Source: an uncultured Clostridium sp.
GTDB lineage: Bacteria; Bacillota; Clostridia; TANB77; CAG-508
NCBI GenBank assembly: GCA_900553225.1
Contig: USCV01000022.1
Span: forward strand, 1 to 23,696
Direction of reading: 5' to 3'
Length of the DNA stretch: 23,696 nucleotides
Made by a program: the position numbers and the translations under genes. The notes under the pieces are model-generated. The model was not told the origin of the DNA. It searched no databases and was given only the letters and a program-made list of their open reading frames with translations. Below are positions 22,490-23,696 of the stretch, piece by piece; positions within the stretch are counted from its first letter, which is position 1, and each line of letters starts with the position of its first letter.

Positions 22490-22517
22490 TATTTTATGCG
22501 TTATATATTATATTGGT
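22490..22517 (-). promoter_or_regulatory. Sigma-K-like sporulation promoter
   Basis: AC (22517-22516), 17 nt, then CATAAAATA (22498-22490), matching the late mother-cell consensus AC-N17-CATANNNTA. The start point would be about 26 nt before the ATG of the Pro-rich CxxC gene. This is a sequence match only. Confidence 0.5.
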
Positions 22518-22652
22518 TACAATTTATTCTTCCTCACTATCTTAATATTTCTGTTTTTACTTTTCTTTTCTCACAAATAAACAAATATCTGAATTTTTAG
22601 GATTCCTATTCTTTGAATAGCTAGTTAATAAATAAATCATAAATCTCCTTAA

Positions 22653-22694
22653 AAGAAATGGTATATTAGCATTTTTGCTGGTATACCATTTCTT
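22653..22694 (-). terminator. Terminator after the 167-residue membrane protein gene
   Basis: AAGAAATGGTATA and TATACCATTTCTT form a perfect 13-bp stem. Inside it AGCA/TGCT gives another 4 bp after a 2x2 mismatch. On the minus strand it is followed by TTAAGG, so the T-run is short. Confidence 0.65.
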
Positions 22695-22756
22695 ATTTAT
22701 ATATTCAGTTTATTATTCATTATTTCAAACACAAAATATGATTAAAAAATTTATCT

Positions 22757-23260
22757 CTATTTTTCTTTATCAGCTAGTTTAAATACAGCTTTTGTATATT
22801 TTAATAATTCTTTTTTGTTTTTAAATCCACAAGTTTTTGCAAAATAATCTGCATATATTGTGTTCTCTTTTACTACTCCTGTTTGTATTGCTTTGTTTAT
22901 ATTGTAGCTTTCTTTTGATGATATATCTCCTAATCTCAAGTATTCTGTCACAGTCAGATTGTAGATATTATCATTATTTTTTAATTTCTCATAGATTTCG
23001 GTTGTTATTATTCCATTATCTATTAGTTCATAGTCATTTTTAAATTCTACAATTTTTTTGTCTGGATATTTTGTTACATTTGCAACTCGTTCTATATATT
23101 CTGCTTTACCTTCTTTGTTTATTTTTCCTGCATTAACAGGTTTGAATATCATTATAATTATAAATATAACAGCTATTATCAATATTAGAACACCTATGGT
23201 ACTTAACTGCTTTTTATTTAGCTTTACTCTCTTTTTAGTTTTAGCTCTTTTTCCTGCCAT
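22757..23260 (-). CDS. Membrane-anchored protein of unknown function
   Basis: A 167-residue protein with a very basic N-terminus (MAGKRAKTKKRVKLNKKQ), one membrane segment at about 20-39, and an extracytoplasmic domain with mixed helix and charged residues (ERVANVTKYPDKKIVEFKND, then EYLRLGDISSKESYNINKA). The basic start with a single anchor predicts the N-terminus inside and the domain outside. GGGAG stands 7 nt before ATG 23260. It follows the surface-protein gene by 63 nt with a hairpin between and little room for its own promoter, so it may depend on read-through. No family recognised. Confidence 0.6.
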   Translation of the reverse strand: MAGKRAKTKKRVKLNKKQLSTIGVLILIIAVIFIIIMIFKPVNAGKINKEGKAEYIERVANVTKYPDKKIVEFKNDYELIDNGIITTEIYEKLKNNDNIYNLTVTEYLRLGDISSKESYNINKAIQTGVVKENTIYADYFAKTCGFKNKKELLKYTKAVFKLADKEK

Positions 23261-23283
23261 ATAATCGCTCCCTTTATTTTTAA

Positions 23284-23313
23284 AAGAGAACTAGAAAGTT
23301 CTAGTCCTCTCTT
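23284..23313 (-). terminator. Hairpin between the surface-protein gene and the next gene
   Basis: On the minus strand AAGAG pairs with CTCTT and ACTAGAA with TTCTAGT, with an AGG/T internal loop, followed by only TTTAAAAA. Weak terminator; partial read-through is likely. Confidence 0.5.
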
Positions 23314-23323
23314 ATGTAGTATT

Positions 23324-23695
23324 TTAGTTCATTTTTTTCTTTCTTGTAATTATTGTTATTGCTCCAAGTCCTATTATTGACATACCTGCTATTGCTACAT
23401 AAAGCATTATGTTGTCACCTGTTTTTGGATTTAAACTATTATCTTTCATTTCTTCTTTGTTTTCTGGTTTTGATGGAGTATTGTTTTCATTGTTATTTTC
23501 GTTGTTGGCTTCGTTATTATTGTTGTCCTCAGCTTTTCTTGCTATTATAAATGTTGTTTCTGCTTCTCCTCCATCTGCAAATGCTACTTTTAATGTATGT
23601 TCTCCAACTGCAAGTGTATCTACATAATCTTTATTTAATACAATTATTGTGCTTCCACTTTTGCTTGTATAATTTGAACTATCTACAAGTACATT
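23324..23695 (-). CDS. C-terminal end of a sortase-anchored surface protein, partial
   Basis: Only the last 123 residues lie in the window; the N-terminus is beyond the right edge. They show an Ig-like or bacterial repeat segment (VDTLAVGEHTLKVAFADGGE), a low-complexity Asn/Glu/Pro wall-spanning linker, and NPKTGDN, a sortase signal of the NPKTG type instead of LPxTG. A hydrophobic anchor (IMLYVAIAGMSIIGLGAITI) and a basic tail (TRKKKMN) complete the standard cell-wall sorting signal. The protein would be linked to peptidoglycan by a sortase. Its binding role cannot be inferred from this part. The reading frame was chosen for continuity to the edge. Confidence 0.85.
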   Translation of the reverse strand, partial: NVLVDSSNYTSKSGSTIIVLNKDYVDTLAVGEHTLKVAFADGGEAETTFIIARKAEDNNNNEANNENNNENNTPSKPENKEEMKDNSLNPKTGDNIMLYVAIAGMSIIGLGAITIITRKKKMN

Positions 23696-23696
23696 A

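Noticed and set aside
1..23696. CRISPR array, tRNA or rRNA genes
   Set aside because: No regularly spaced repeats and no recognisable tRNA or rRNA sequence were seen on either strand.

Overview
The window is an AT-rich chromosomal stretch of a low-GC Gram-positive bacterium, most likely an uncultured gut-type member of the Clostridia. The evidence is very T/A-rich coding sequence, AGGAGG ribosome sites before almost every gene, a prfB with the in-frame UGA frameshift site, a YtvI-type sporulation membrane protein, a possible spore-coat-like protein behind a sigma-K-like promoter, and a sortase-type cell-wall anchor. Nearly every gene is on the minus strand; the one clear plus-strand gene is at 19281-19829.

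Layout from left to right. (1) Positions 1-1049 do not fit the rest. They are visibly GC-richer and encode, on the minus strand, the middle and C-terminal part of a glycoside hydrolase family 32 enzyme of Bacteroides type. It is joined at about 1050 to the interior of an AT-rich Clostridial membrane-protein gene, and both genes are broken at the same point, which points to a chimeric contig. (2) 1050-7608 holds the truncated membrane protein, prfB (with programmed +1 frameshift), clpB, and a MATE transporter fused to a cytidylate-kinase-like domain. (3) 7609-13960 is an accessory block. It contains a decayed integrase-like fragment, a compositionally different FtsH-type protease with its own promoter and terminator, an HD-domain protein with an altered metal motif, remnants of a GNAT acetyltransferase and possibly a DUF1016 nuclease, a NadR/AAA_28-like P-loop protein, an ABC half-exporter coupled to an 86-residue unknown protein, and a truncated RhuM gene. 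(4) 13960-18335 carries secA and cysS. (5) 18336-19280 has no intact gene but holds a leader hairpin and fragments of two different transposases abutting at 18889. (6) 19281-23696 holds an OB-fold membrane protein, a YtvI-like permease, a Cys-rich CBS-pair protein, a Pro-rich CxxC protein, a membrane-anchored unknown protein and the C-terminus of a sortase-anchored surface protein.

In many Firmicutes secA lies directly upstream of prfB. Here the two are co-oriented but separated by about 11 kb that includes the accessory block. Much of the window is housekeeping: translation termination (prfB), Cys-tRNA charging (cysS), secretion (secA) and protein quality control (clpB, ftsH). The points most worth a second look are the MATE-kinase fusion, the 86-aa/ABC exporter pair, the foreign-looking FtsH with its decayed-gene surroundings, the sigma-K-like promoter, and the chimeric left end. 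I did not find a CRISPR array, rRNA, tRNA or recognisable riboswitch.
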